DNA of 64,000 nt. Origin: Entoloma clypeatum. Lineage: Eukaryota; Basidiomycota; Agaricomycetes; Agaricales; Entolomataceae. A program made the position numbers and the translations under genes. The stretch is taken from positions 3,286,001 to 3,350,000 of the forward strand of contig OY751486.1 in assembly GCA_963565915.1 (NCBI GenBank), given 5' to 3'. Below the pieces are notes generated by a model that searched no databases, was not told where the DNA came from, and was given only the letters and a program-made list of their open reading frames with translations. Shown here in pieces: positions 46,119 through 58,696 of the stretch. Within the stretch, counting starts at the first letter, position 1. The number at the start of each line of letters is the position of its first letter.

Positions 46119-46465
46119 GCGCGGCAGTCTCCCAGCCATCTCGCACAAATAAGCGCAAATCAATTGGGAAACAGGCTGCGCGTCGGGATCACACCTGAAT
46201 GAGTAATTAGATTGTGTATTTGTCTGGGAGGCTGTTGCTCAGCAAATCCCACAAATAGATCATTTGTCTTGTTTTCCCTTTTGACTGTGTTTTTTTTTTG
46301 GCAAGTGTTGCCATAGCAACAACGCACAACCTGCAATTTGCTGTGCGGCAGCCTCCCAGACAAATACACAATCTAATTACTCATTCAGGTGTGGTCCCGA
46401 CGCGCAGCCTGTTTCCCAATTAATTTGCGCTTATTTGTGCGAGATGGCTGGGAGACTGCCGCGCG
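46119..46465. mobile_element. Foldback MITE-like element, about 345 bp
   Basis: Inverted arms of about 115 bp: GCGCGGCAGTCTCCCAGCC... to ...GTCTGGGAGGCTG on the left, and the reverse complement from about 46350 to 46465. The loop has no frame. Outer ends are GC-rich, and no clear target duplication could be fixed by eye. Confidence 0.75.
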
Positions 46466-46469
46466 CCAG

Positions 46470-46766
46470 CTGTGTGTTGTAAAGATAATACACATGTACA
46501 CCTTCCGGTTCCATCACCTTCTTTGCAGCCTGAACTGCTCCAACTGGGCACACCAGCCCGGATGGGGTCTCGATCATGCCATGCATGATGATCAACTTCT
46601 CTATATCCTTCCAAATGACGACTGAGATATCAGTGATCTTGTTTTTTAATCAGAAATACGGCTGGAAACGATCTACATATCATTTCCCGGGGTGCTTGCA
46701 ATACGGGACGCCTGCCCACGCGATAGCCTCCTCCTCGGACATGACCCAACCATCAAGTCTTGGCAT
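46470..46766 (-). other. Possible small gene or gene fragment
   Basis: On minus, ATG at 46764-46766 opens MPRLDGWVMSEEEAIAWAGVP. A further frame at about 46500-46610 gives KLIIMHGMIETPSGLVCPVGA. They could be joined by a GC-AG intron, but the evidence is weak and no family is recognised. Confidence 0.25.
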
Positions 46767-48096
46767 CTGAACTACGCGTCAATCATGGCCCCATGACGGC
46801 AAGGAGGAAGAAGACAAACAGTGAGAGGTAAGCTTTGAAGGTGAGATGAGAATGAATACAGTGGTGGATTAGAAGAATATATAAACCTGGCCAGACTCGC
46901 CGAAAATCAAAGAACTGATGCGTTGGCAGTCGCAACAACACCAACGACGAGCCATGACTTCAAGTTTGGACTTCACACGCTTGCTGTCGACCTCCACGGC
47001 AAAACCCAATTGACTATCCGGCTATTTTCACGAAACGTCAATGGATCGCGTCACATCGCCTTGCCGAAGTTTCGATTCGGTACAGGCATATTTTTGATTC
47101 AGGCATGGGTTGTCGGTGAGCAGCGTCGTCTCATGGACATTATCGATATGAACTAATAATTCTCATTGTACATATGTAAGATATCTGCTATGACAACGGC
47201 ATACAAAGAAACAGCACACCGCCAAGTTCAGAGGACACACAAATCGCCGTCGCCGGTTCTGTTCATACGCTCATGATCAAAACGCGCGGATTGTCGCCGT
47301 TTGTGTTGTAGATCAAATGTTGAACAAATCAACGGGTTTCCGTGGACGAGCGGGGAGGAGGACGGAGTCCACATTTCGTCCTTGAGCGACGTCATGTCCC
47401 TGAACGCCATCACTCAGATCTCAACATCCAAACTCCAGGGACACTTTGGGCGGGAGCGGAACACACAAGTCCGCCAAGTTTGTTTGTCCCGCAAGGGATT
47501 GGTATGTCACGTACGTGCTCTACGATTCGCAGTGTCATTGGCACTGAGGTCGCCTCATGAAGCGTTGGCCTCCGAGGTCATGTGGACTACATAGTATTGA
47601 ACTTGTCTTAAGAGAGCCACTGCTGACTGGAATGATGGTCTTCAATTTTTGATCATATTCCACGACCATTACCACGATGCCACTTTTCCCTCTCGATAGG
47701 TCTATGACTTTGGAGACTCTCGTTTCATTATTGGGAGCTGATGACCGGGACCGCCCGAATGTCATGCCCAAATCCCCTTCACACACGTGCACGCGTGATA
47801 TGTATGAAAGTAAGTTATTGATATCGATCGATCGATGTTCAGATCATGAACTCGAGGAAGTCAGTGAGTGATGCTGAACTATCAACTATCCATGTCGCTG
47901 GTTGTGACCTCTCAGACTTCCTGGCTTCAAGTTTTTCCCAAGTTTTTCCACTGCACGACACGGAATCTGATCACGATGGGGCATTATTTTGACATTGACA
48001 AGCGTGCACCATCCGTTACTGATTTGGTGCCATATAACAAGATAAGGCAAGGAACAAACGGTTCCTGCCCCGTCCATGTCCTACCTCCCATAAAGC
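46767..48096. other. Intergenic with an MFS remnant
   Basis: A frame at 46923-47156 has no recognisable domain. A remnant of the last exon and 3' flank of a ZIFL-like gene lies at about 47520-47660. The rest is upstream of copy 3. Confidence 0.45.
47520..47660 (+). pseudogene. Remnant of the last exon and 3' flank of a ZIFL-like MFS gene
   Basis: TTCGCAGTGTCATTGGCACTG and CCTCATGAAGC match copy 1 near 42736-42775. Further on, GGAATGATGGTCTTCAATTT matches the region after copy 1. The rest of the gene is missing. Confidence 0.6.
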
Positions 48097-49972
48097 ATGG
48101 ATCCTAACGATGCACCAAACGATTCTGAGAATGCTCACTTACTGGCACAATCCGAACGCGAACGTGAACCTGAATGGGAACTCACCCCTACGCCTTTGCC
48201 ATGGCGTCAGCTTTCTGTTGTCCTGTTCGTGAAGGCCTGCGATTTGTTGGCGGCCCAATCGAAGGGGCCGTATATCACTCAGGTGAGGGAAGCTCAATTT
48301 GGACAGGGGCGTCACATGTTTGGACGTTCTCCATTGAATGTCGTCCCCAGCTCGTTGGAGAGCTGGAGATCATTGGGGGAGACAAGGCAAAGTGGGATAC
48401 TACGTTGGATTGATGGTGAGTTATGGTCTGTTGGGTTGTACCGTTTGCTCGGTGTTGACATTGTTATGACAGGGGTCCCTATACAACATCGCGATGGCGA
48501 TGACGGTACTACATTGGAACCGGCTGTCCGATCGCATCGGTAGAAAGCCCGTGTTATTACTAGGTATGGCTGGGTCGATGGTATCGATGTTGTGTTTTGG
48601 GCTTTCTCGTACATTTTGGGGCTTGGTTATGAGGTGGGCATGAACAGTGACTTCGGCATCGGGCCGTTTCATCAATATGAACACCTAGTCGATTGCTTTG
48701 GGGGCTTTTGGACGGGAACATTGGTAAGTTCGTCAATTCATCGGGGTCGATACGTGAATCCTACAGGGATCTACATAGGTGTAGTGAAGAGTGTTGTAGG
48801 CGAAATCACAGATTCAACGAATCGGGCTCGAGGTTTCGGGTTGTCATTCGTCATATGGGCAGTTGGTGGAAGTATAGGGTAAGGCTGTCATCTTTATTCT
48901 TTCTACAACCAGGGAACACCTAAACATTTCAGCCCGTTAATAGGAGGAAGTCTTGCGAACCCGAGTGATCGCTTCCCCTTCCTTTTCGGTGGTCAGTTCT
49001 GGAAAGAATACCCTTATTTTCTTCCCTGCCTTGCTGTATCTATCATCATATTGTTGTCGTTCCTTACGACGCTTTTCTTCTTCAAAGAAGTACGTTGACC
49101 TGCGTCCTCCCCACTTCAAATTCTTGTTTAATGCTGTTTTAGAGTGCAGGGAGAATATTACGTCCAGCTCAAATATCAGAAGAGGTATCATTTGCACCCC
49201 TTCAAGACAAACCTCTTCCGCTGCGGCAACTTCTTACATCGCCTGTCGTTCTATCTATAGCGAACTTCGTATCCCTCGAATTACTGAGCCACTGCCATGC
49301 TGCGATTGTACCTTTATTCCTCGCGATGCCCGTTAAAATAGGTGGCTTGGGCTTCGCCCCGGCTCGTATAGGTTACATATTGGGTGCTCATCGGGCTTTT
49401 GCTGCCTTCTTTATGGCCATGGGCTTCCCCACAATTGTTCATTACCTAGGGGAACGGCGAACATACATCATTGCTGTATCCAGCTTCCTAGTGCTTTGGA
49501 TTCTCTTCCCAACCATCCACATTTGCGCTCGGCAGTTCGGGATCTCAACCGGTGTCTGGACGGGCATCGTTGTACTCGCCTTTCCGACGGCCTTCATGGA
49601 TATGGCTTTTGGTTCGTGGTTCCTTTCCTCAGCACCCTATGATAGATATCTGACGAAATTTCGCTTACCACAGCTTGCATCTTCATATTCATAAATGCGG
49701 CGGCACCCAACAGGCGTTCCCTTGGAGCAACAAACGGTCTTTCCCATACACTGGGATCGATAACACGTATTATAGCCCCGGTGTCGGCGACCGCTCTGTT
49801 TTCCCTATCCGTGGAGAGGAACATCTTGGGAGGGTATGCGGTGTACGCCGTCCTCTTCTTTCTTTCATGCTTTGTAGTGTTATTGGCACTGAAGTTGCCT
49901 GATCAAACATGCCCCGCGTGGGAGGAGAAGGGGAAAGTTCCCGTCATGAAGGCGAAAGGAGACTGTCATTGA
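48097..49972 (+). pseudogene. ZIFL-like MFS transporter copy 3, one-base deletion in exon 2
   Basis: Starts MDPNDAPNDSENAHLLAQSE; exon 1 is 48097-48282. Later exons encode SDRIGRKPVLLLGMAGSM, GEITDSTNRARGFGLSF, PLIGGSLANPSDRFPFLFGG and IGGLGFAPARIGYILGAHR. The last exon is intact to the stop at 49970-49972. In exon 2 the sequence GACAAGGCAAAGTGGGATAC at 48381-48400 lacks one base compared with copies 1, 2 and 5, where codons for G-K-V-G-Y-Y follow. The frame breaks in the second helix region. Otherwise it is a complete transporter gene of about 500 residues. Confidence 0.85.
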
Positions 49973-50633
49973 GTGGCCGGTAGAGCGAGGGCTGACGCGA
50001 GGACGACTGGATTGATAATATTTTCAATTGAATGAGCAATCGATCAAGACACAAGTTGTCTCTTGTCCATTCTGTTATGGAGCCATGGCTTCCGACCTGA
50101 GAACTGGAGTGCGTGCCGTAATGACGGAAGCCTTATTTTGCCTCTCCCTCCCAATGGGCCCCTTGCACACGATCCAGAAGCACCTCCCGCAGGTCCTACA
50201 TTAGCCTTGGGTTTTCCATATTCAAGTTGTGTTTGATCAGAGGAGACAGCCGACCGAAGGAGCAAGACGCTGTTTGGGAGAAATTGAGGTACGGTGTAAT
50301 GGTCCTTGTCAGTCCCTCGTCCCCGACTGCAGATCTGATGCTGTTACTTATGCAGGATCACATTGACATGGGATATCATTGATGTGGTTATCCCCTTTAC
50401 GATGGACACTGATCATGCTCTCCTAATATCATCTCCAGATCCAAATGAACAACCTGCGGCTTTCGATCTTTCCCCGCATCCCGACTTGCGAAGCTTTATA
50501 CCCACCATATACATATCAACAACTCGCGGGGTTCCTGACCAATCGCGCCGAAGGCTCGTCGTTGATAATCGTTCGATGGGAAGCTCCAAATGTACAACTC
50601 TCCGACCTTGAAATGATGGATAGCTTTAGATCT
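49973..50633. other. Intergenic up to the second gap
   Basis: The flank of copy 3 to about 50400, then an open frame (from 50403, MDTDHALLISSPDPNEQP) that runs to about 50611. It may be the first exon of a gene lost in the gap; the start resembles the acidic N-termini of the neighbouring MFS copies only weakly. Confidence 0.4.
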
Positions 50634-50833
50634 NNNNNNNNNNNNNNNNNNNNNNNNNNNNNNNNNNNNNNNNNNNNNNNNNNNNNNNNNNNNNNNNNNN
50701 NNNNNNNNNNNNNNNNNNNNNNNNNNNNNNNNNNNNNNNNNNNNNNNNNNNNNNNNNNNNNNNNNNNNNNNNNNNNNNNNNNNNNNNNNNNNNNNNNNNN
50801 NNNNNNNNNNNNNNNNNNNNNNNNNNNNNNNNN
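50634..50833. other. Assembly gap, 200 N
   Basis: Second placeholder gap of 200 N. It hides the first part of the MFS pseudogene that follows. Confidence 0.99.
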
Positions 50834-51440
50834 GCTGGTCTGTCCCTGTTGCCATAGATCTGTGATTGGAGGAAGACTCGCAAGACCGAACGATCGGTTC
50901 GACGGCCTCTACGATGGTGGTGACTTTTGGAGACGATACTTGCTTCCTCCCCTGCCTGGTTATTGCGACGATGTCATTTGTGGTTGTCCTCTGGAGGTAG
51001 GTTGTCTCATACACTGCAGAGTCAACGGCGACCCCAGAGTGAACCGTAGGAACCGCATCGACACCGAATTCCTCAGAAAGAAACGCCGCCTTTATGTCTC
51101 AAGGACGACCTCGTTTAGTCCAACAACTTCTCGTATGACCTGCAGTGTCATCATACCCGCCAACCCTGCTGAGTGCTGCCAACATCGCTGTTCTCTGCTA
51201 TGCCCTTCGACACACGGGTCTGAGTTCCCAAGCCGTTGTATCGGTCGCCCGCCTTGTGGCACTGGCCACGGCGATCTCTTTGTTATTGCTTTGTTATCGC
51301 TTTCCGCCCAATGCAATCTCTTGGACATAGCCTACTCTTCTCGAAGAGACGCAGCAACTCACCTTCTGTTTCGTGGTGACATGCTTTCTGATATTGCTGG
51401 TGTTGCAATTCTTGGTGTTGGATACACCGCATGCAATAAT
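50834..51440 (+). pseudogene. ZIFL-like MFS transporter copy 4, decayed
   Basis: VIGGRLARPNDRFDGLYDGGDFW (50862-50930) is the loop PLIGGTLAKPNDRF of the other copies. GLSSQAVVSVARLVALATAISL (near 51223-51290) and LTFCFVVTCFLILLVLQFLVLDTPHA (51359-51435) are the last two helices. The large exon between is missing and the frames do not connect. Confidence 0.75.
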
Positions 51441-52402
51441 CGCCACGTTCAGTGCCCACTCATTTCAACCTGTTTGAAACCCGGCTTCTTTCCTGTTGGA
51501 GTAACTTCTCAGACTTGCAATGCACCCCGCGGACATCAATTTGTAACGGACTGTCGGTTTCTTCGCCCGCGCCCTTCAGGCACTCCCTTGAACTTCATAT
51601 CAAAATATCCAAATCCAGATGCCTTGCGCATTGTCGCCTACGGCCTACTGCCCATCGAGTCATCGCGGTCTGTTTCATCTTACAGGCCCCGAAATCTCCA
51701 ATCGGATATTCCCCATAAGTATGCCCAGGTACTTTGCGCGCGGACTTTGCCCGGGCCCTCTCGTGTGTTCACCCCCTCCATGTATTTCGCAAGCATTCGT
51801 AACTGCTCGGAAATGCCCCCTGGGAATTCCCCATTTATCTGCAAGATCGTCGCGATTTTCTTGTGCAGGTGCTTCTGATCAGGTCTCAAGAAAGGGGCAT
51901 GTACGTACAGACAGTGGTTACCGACATCAGATTATCATGGGGGGCGGGGAACGTTCTCCTGGCTGTGTATTCTCCACATCTGCCAAGCTACGTCTGCCTG
52001 CGATCGCCCTGACAGCCTCCCGCTCACTATCAAGGACCAAGCACTTATGTATCAACCACAAACAGGCACCGGGACACAATGTCAAGGCATTTCACCCAAC
52101 CCTTACTTCGCTTCGCACGCGTTGTCTGGTCTCCGTTTCGTCTCCTCATCCATCGCGAGTGGCCCTCTGCTATCGTTTGTGTCGGCGAGAGTGGGGGTGT
52201 TATCGCGAATGCCCGAGCTCAGAATATTTACAGTCTACGTAGTATATTTTTGATAAGACGAAGATAGGAACCTAAAGTGCTGAGCTTCAGAAACACTGAC
52301 ACAAACTTTGTGGTCGGAATTCCGGATGTCATCTGACCTCGATAAAGTCCAAGACAAGTCGGAAATTCCGCATCGGATTCTGCCCGGCTTGTGCCCACCT
52401 CG
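51441..52402. other. Intergenic; upstream region of the bHLH gene
   Basis: Long frames occur but have no domain and no splice structure. Nothing else recognised. Confidence 0.5.
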
Positions 52403-54581
52403 ATGGACACCCACGACATCAACCAGAAAGACTTTCTGTCGTCCCTATTCCCCCCAGACCAGCACCAATCCTCCGATGCCACCCTTCCGATGTTTCCTTA
52501 CAATGGGTCGTCGCAAGCACAGCAGCCGATGCATGAAAGCATGGCTCAAAACTTGCACCCAATCGACATGTTGGGAACGATGATGCGGATGCAGGGACTC
52601 GACTCGCAGGCTACGTCGCCGGCGACGACCCCCACGTTCAACCCACAGTCAATGCTCGAACAGCAGTTCAAGCTCAGTCAGTTGCAGCAGCTGCAACAGC
52701 TCCAGAACCAAATTTTCCAGCAGCAGGCAAGACCTCTACGTCTCTTTCGAAACACGTAGCTGACTTTATCGTCTTGCCTAGATTGCCCTCATCAGTGGCC
52801 AGACACCTGGGATGATGCAGCCTTCGTCGCCAATTGATCTACGACAGGACTCACAGCCGCAAAGTCAATACAGTGGTCTTCCCACACCTGGTACGTGCCG
52901 CCCACTAGGACTCGTCCATGATCCTCTCTAACGCCCCACCCAATCCACAGGGCCATCAACAGAAATCCATGCCCAGCCGTCCTTGGATTACGTCTCCCCC
53001 ATGATCCTCAATGGTAGCTCCTTCCAACCCCAAGAAAACTACCAACTAGGCGCCCACATCCCACTCCCACCTTCCAACTACGGCCTTCCTCGCGGCTCGA
53101 CGTCCGCACCAGAGCACGTCGCGTTCCGACCCATGAACTCACACCCCGCCCTCCCCCCTGCCGATCTCGACTTCGACATATCCCCACTCGCCAGCCCGTG
53201 GTTGGGCGCGCACCACCAGCCCACCCAGCCCTCCTCGTCGAACAAGCGCAGCGCTTCAGCCAGCGGCGACGAAGGGAACAACCAGCCCTCACGGAAGAAG
53301 CAGTCGCCCGCCATCCGTCCTACCAATCCCAATGCCGGCCGCAGAACGCTCCGTGGCTCGAAATCGACAAACTCGACGCCGCTCCTGCGGTGCACGCGGT
53401 CGAGGAGGGGAAGTGTAGCGGGAGAACTGATGGGGGATACGCCCTCCCCGGTCGACCTGTCGATGCCACCGCCGGCACCACCCGCACCCGTGCCGCAAGA
53501 GTCATCCTCGTCGTCGTCGTCGTCGTCGTCTTCGTCATCTATTGACAGCAGGTCTTCGCCCGCGTTCAATGCGCAGCTCACCCCTGTGACGCCCGCGAGC
53601 ATCATGAATCTCGGCCGCCTCGGTATCAACCATAGCGGTGGCAGCACGCCGAGACCGATGGTCCCTCTCAAGGGCGACGCCAAAACCAAAACGACGGCAG
53701 GGAAGTCGACGGTCGAGTCGACGTCACGGAGTAAGCGGAAAACGGGGGCCGTGGTCAGCCCTAATTTGAAAGCCATCCTCCCGGGTAAGTCAAAACGACT
53801 ACTTATGCGACTTGTACTAACATGCGTCCTTAACGCAGCAGGCACTCTACCGGCCATCTCTACCTTCTCCACTTCCACCTCCACTTCCACCTCCACGCCC
53901 ACATCTCCGATATACACCCCCATCTCTCCCTCCACCCCAATGCCAGCCCCCACCACCGCCCTACCTGCACCACCCCTTCAAGTCCGCAAAACATCGCACA
54001 AAGCCGCCGAGCAGAAACGGCGGGACTCGCTCAAGACGACGTTTGATGAGCTCCGGCTGCTGCTCCCCCCACTGCCGCTGCCGACCGACCCCACGACGAC
54101 CGCGGCCGCTACTGACGAACAGCAGAAATCGCGGCCGATGCAGGTGCTCCCTGGGGCGCTGCCCCCGCGTGGGCCGCCCAAAGCGGGCGGGGAGGGCCCG
54201 AATAAGGGTGTGAGCAAGCTGCAGCTGCTGATGTGCGGGAATGAGTATATCCGGGTGTTGAAGGGGCGGGTGGAGAGGCGGGATGAAGAGGTTGGGCGGT
54301 TGAGGAGGGAAGTGAGGCGGTTGAGGGGGAATATTAGGTGTAGGAGGGAGATGGGGGATGGGATGGAGGTGGTGGATGATGAGCTTGGAGGTATGCTAGG
54401 CAAGGAAGAGGATGGGGATGAGGAGCTTGATGTGGATCTGGATTTGGAGAGGGATTTGGATGCGGTTGAGGCGCTTGGGGGTGCGTTTGGGATGAGGGGG
54501 GTTGTGGTTGGGTATGGGCCGATGGGTGGTGCGACGTCGGTTATGGGGGATGATGAGGCTGATGATGATGAGGGAGAGTAG
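52403..54581 (+). CDS. bHLH transcription factor with a very long loop
   Basis: Four exons: 52403-52726, 52782-52890, 52951-53784, 53839-54581; 669 residues with closing phases. The first intron begins GCAAGA, a GC donor. The N-terminal half is Gln/Pro/Ser-rich (QLQQLQQLQNQIFQQQ), with a poly-Ser run near 53506-53545. The basic region SHKAAEQKRRDSLK keeps the His, Glu and Arg of E-box binders. Helix 1 is followed by a Pro-rich loop of about 60 residues, then helix 2 (GVSKLQLLMCGNEYIRVLKG), a charged coiled coil and an acidic tail. It is a nuclear DNA-binding regulator, and targets cannot be read from the sequence. The last intron (53785-53838, 54 nt) has no stop and could be retained in frame. 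Confidence 0.9.
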
Positions 54582-54842
54582 ATTGAATGAATGTTTCGGT
54601 AAAAGTAGTTGATTCTCGTCTTCTATGTGATATGGTTGGCGATTATCTGACATTTTTTAAATTTTATTTCGTATATATGTAGACATTTTTAATGGATGAA
54701 GTTTTGAATATAATCGACTGTGGCAGTGCTTTTTGATGGCAAGCGCGCAGCGTTGACCGCGAGCGCCAACCTGAGTGTCACGGTGGTAGTATGTCCCCGG
54801 CTTCTTCTTCTGCTCCCTCAACAACTCCATCCGATTTACAGC

Positions 54843-56903
54843 ATGGAACACGACGATCATATACCCCCAGAGAGCATTGGCTTGTTACATCTATCATCCG
54901 AGGCGGAATCAACAAGCGACCTCACTGAACTTCGACACCGACGGCGGCGACGACGACAGCCGCGGCATTCGGGGTGGAATCCAAACCCTCTGCCTTGGGC
55001 GCAGCTTTCGGTTGTTCTCTTTGGTCGGGTCTGCGATGCGCTGGCGAGTCAGTCGATTCAGCCGTATATCAACCAGGTAAGCAAATGAACCTTGGGTCTG
55101 CTGGAATTTCTACTTATGTCGGGGGGTTACAAAGCTCGTCGGAGAGCTGGATATCGTCGGTGGTGACCAGCGGAAAGTGGGGTATTATGTTGGACTCATT
55201 GTAAGCAACGATGAATCTCCAGCCCTTTTTTTTCATTTTTTTTTTTGAAACGTTTGTGCAACAGGAATCTCTGTACCAAGCCGCGTTGACGACGACTATA
55301 CTGCAGTGGAACCGGCTTTCGGATTATGTCGGTCGGAAGCCCGTTTTATTGATTGGCACTTTTGGGTCGATGGTGTCTACGCTGTGGTTTGGGCTTTCGC
55401 GGACGTTTTGGGGTCTCGTCGCCAGGTGAGCAGGATTTTTTCACGTCTAGTTTAGTGGGTGATAAAGACCGTCATCCGTCTGTCAGCCGTTGCCTTTGGG
55501 GGCTTTTGGACGCAAACGTTGGTGAGTCGTATTCTACAAAAAAAAAAAACTTCGACGATTTTGGGGTCTCATGCGAACGTCATTGTAGGCATAGTAAAAA
55601 GTATCGTGGGTGAAATCACGGACTCGACAAACCGCGCGAAAGGGTTTGCTTTGATTTTTGTGCTTTGGGCCGTTGGCGGGACCTTTGGGTGAGTCCTGTT
55701 GTTCATTATTTCCTCTTGACACTTCGAATAACAAATGGGAAAAAAAAAACAGGCCTTTGATTGGCGGAACTCTCGCAAAACCGGCTGACAGATTCCCCGC
55801 CCAGTTCACCAGTGACTTTTGGAAACGATATCCCTATTTTCTTCCCTGTTTTTCTGTCTCGATATTCATAGCTGCATCATTCCTGGTCACACTGTTTTTC
55901 TTTCAAGAGGTCAGTCCTTTTGTGTCCCCGCGCTTGCTCTCCATGATTGACCATGGTATCTCAGACAGTGTCCAAAAAGTCGTTTCCAGCCCGCCGGCAT
56001 CAAACGACAGAAGAGAGCTCCTTCCTAGCTCCCGAAGACAAGCCCCTTCCTCTCCGGCAAATCCTCACATACCCCGTCATCATATCCGTCAGCAACTACG
56101 CGTGCCTCTCCTTTCTCGGCACCTGCCACGCCGCTCTCTTCTCCCTCTTCTTCGCCATGCCCATCCCCATCGGCGGCCTCGGCTTCGCCCCGACTCGCAT
56201 AGGGTACATCCTGGGTGCATACCGTGCCATCAACGCGGTGTTCATGGCGGTCTGGTTCCCGAGGACGGTCCATCACATCGGCGAGCGCCGCGCCTTCATC
56301 CTCGCGATGAGCAGCTTCTTGGTGCTGTGGGCTTTGTTCCCGATCATCAACTTCTGCGCTAGCATTTTTGGGATAGGGATGATTGTGTGGATAGGCATTG
56401 CCTTTATGCTGCTTCCGGTGATCTGCATGGACATGGCGTACAGTACGTTTTGTCTATTGACTTGCAATTCATGTCGTGACTTCTGATGTTTTTTTTGTTC
56501 TTTTTTTCTTTTTGTTTTGATCACAGGTTGCATCTACGTCTTTGTCACGTCTGCAGCACCGAATAAACGGTCGCTAGGAGCGACGAACGGGGTGTCGCAG
56601 ACGCTTGCGTCTATTGCGCGCACTGTTGCCCCGGCGCTGGCGACCTCTCTGTTTTCGTTCTCGGTTCAGCACAACCTGCTTGGAGGGTATGCGGTCTATG
56701 CGGTGCTTTTTGTGCTGTCATGTTTTGCGGTGTTGTTGGCGTTGCGGTTGCCGCATAAACCGCGCCCTGTGTGGGAGGAAGAGGAGGAACTTTTTGAAGA
56801 CTCGGAGGAAGAGGATGTCACTATCGAGTTGGGCGGACAACGGACGTCAGTGTATCCTTTGTTGGTCGAGGAGATTGTACATAGTGGACGGAGTATACCA
56901 TGA
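54843..56903 (+). CDS. ZIFL-like MFS transporter copy 5, intact (8 exons)
   Basis: Exons: 54843-55076, 55135-55200, 55265-55425, 55487-55521, 55589-55688, 55753-55909, 55965-56442, 56527-56903; 535 residues, phases close exactly. The N-terminus is cytosolic and Arg-rich (RHRRRRRRQPRHSG). Motifs are LPWAQLSVVLFGRVCDALASQSIQPYI, the MFS signature SDYVGRKPVLLIG, GEITDSTNRAKGFAL, PLIGGTLAKPADRFPAQF, IGGLGFAPTRIGYILGAYR and SAAPNKRSLGATNGVSQTLASIART. The acidic C-terminus ends after EEEELFEDSEEEDV. It is the only undamaged member of the cluster and the reference for judging the others. Transport substrate unknown; relatives move zinc-linked compounds or drugs. Confidence 0.93.
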
Positions 56904-57068
56904 TAAACTACCTGTTCTCGCTCTAGATTTATTTTATTTTATTTGGAAAGATTCTTCCTTTCGTTTTCACTCTTTTGACTTGTTTACTATAATTAACCTT
57001 GTTTTGGCAGTCCTCCGTGATCGAGTTCACGCCCAGATTATGCCTTGAACTTCCTCAGTTCTCAGTTC

Positions 57069-58696
57069 ATGGGCGTCCTGAGCGACAGGGTGTCGGGGCT
57101 GCCGGGATCGCCTCTGGCTCTCCCAGGCATCTCTTCCGAACTGCTAATCAGCATTCAAAGTTGTATCGATCCACTCGATATCCTTGCTCTTCGAAAAGTG
57201 AGGAGTTCAAGTTTTTTTTTTCCATATTCTCTTTTCTGAAAGACCGCGCCGTCAACCTGACTCCTTTTCTCTCTCGGAATATAGACCTGTGAACGTTTAA
57301 GTTCTGCCACGTATCTCCGTGAAGTCTGGTTGAATGCTCTACGCTCCGTTGCGGCGATGCACGAGGAGTTCTCGCTGACATATCCTCTGGAGGATATGTG
57401 CCAGAAAGAACTCGAACGTGCTGCATTGACTCCTTATCGCTTCGCTGCTGCACTGCTCAAATGTCAAAAGTCTCTCAGTCCTATTCATGTCAGGCTTGTT
57501 CCGCCTTTTCCTCGCAATGACTCGGAAGCTTTGGAATCCAGCATCCGTGCTTCGTGGCTCGTTCCTGGCGGCCGCTACCTTCTTGTCATGGAAGCAGTTG
57601 GAGACGCGCATTCGATACATCTAAGGGATCTCGGTCATAATCCAGAATCGATGATCAGTATCGTTCCGTCCGCATCCATCAAATACGACGGCTGGGCCGA
57701 AATCATAACATTCTTTTCCGTTCCCTCTGATCCTCACTGCGTTCGCCTCCTTACGAACACCATCACTGGTTCTCCCCCGTACGTTTCATCTGATATTCGG
57801 GAGATGGACAATGTATTGACATGCTTCCTGTCAAGTGTCCGGTTTATGACTTGGATCTATCTCCCCCGACCCCCACTTTTGGTCATACTGCAACGCTGAC
57901 CAGTCAGGAGTTGCACGTGGATCACGATACCGAGATTTTTTCATGGTTTCGCTTTATATCGGTTCCACGGTGGTGATCTGGGATTATGTGGCCAACGCAG
58001 TAGCTGCCTGGAATGTGGATGGCTCGTGCAACTATTCTGAGGTATGTTTTTTTCTTCTTGAGTGACTCTTTCTGCCAAGACTGCTCACGAAGTAGCTGGT
58101 AGATGGAGATAATAGGCGCCTACCTCATATTATTCCAGGAAAAGGAGTTTTTCCAGTGGAAGATACCAGCACTCACTCCAACGAGAAGGTTTACTAAAGC
58201 TCGTAAACGGCGACCAGATCAAACCTCGACCATCATCCTTCCTGACTTTCATCAAGGGAGCACTGGGATCACCGCCATTACATGCTGGCCAGCAAGAGCC
58301 CGTCCATACCGTGTCGTGTACTTGACAAGAACAGCCAAATCAGGGAGTTTTCTCTATCATTTCGACGTGGAGAGATCTGATCACATCAAGGACAACCCCT
58401 TGGCTTTTGTTCCTCTATGTGGGGCACCGACAAGTGCTGCACCCTCGTTCAACTATCTTCCTGGGCAGTTCTGCAGTGACATCTTCCTGCAGCCTTGGCT
58501 TACAGATCTTTGTGAGGGGGTCATGGTCACGGTTTCTTCTTTCTGTCAGAGGCTCCCCGAACGGCATTCGAACAAGGTCATTCGGCTTTTGGGAGCATCC
58601 CATTCGGGTTGTCGCATCCAATTTTTCGATTACTCTCCGCTTGCTGCTCGCTTTTGTATTACAGATGGTCACGAAATCCGTATTTTGGATTTTTAA
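57069..58696 (+). pseudogene. F-box/WD-like protein, probable frameshift near 57905
   Basis: Exon 1 (57069-57197) and exon 2 (57285-57778) give a classical F-box: LPGISSELLISIQSCIDPLDILALRK, TCERLSSATYLREVWLNALR. Such proteins link substrates to SCF ubiquitin ligases. The following region holds beta-rich repeats (GSTVVIWDYVANAVAAWNVDG) and the last exon (about 58103-58696) ends GHEIRILDF. Between about 57840 and 57960 the frame changes without a plausible intron: YDLDLSPPTPTFGHTATLTSQE is read in one frame and SGVARGSRYRDFFMVSLYIG in another. Either an indel disabled the gene or a base call is wrong. An intact homologue elsewhere in the genome would help to decide. Confidence 0.75.

Noticed and set aside
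50445..51878. A long frame through the second N run
   Set aside because: The N run hides any stop, and the parts on the two sides do not belong together.
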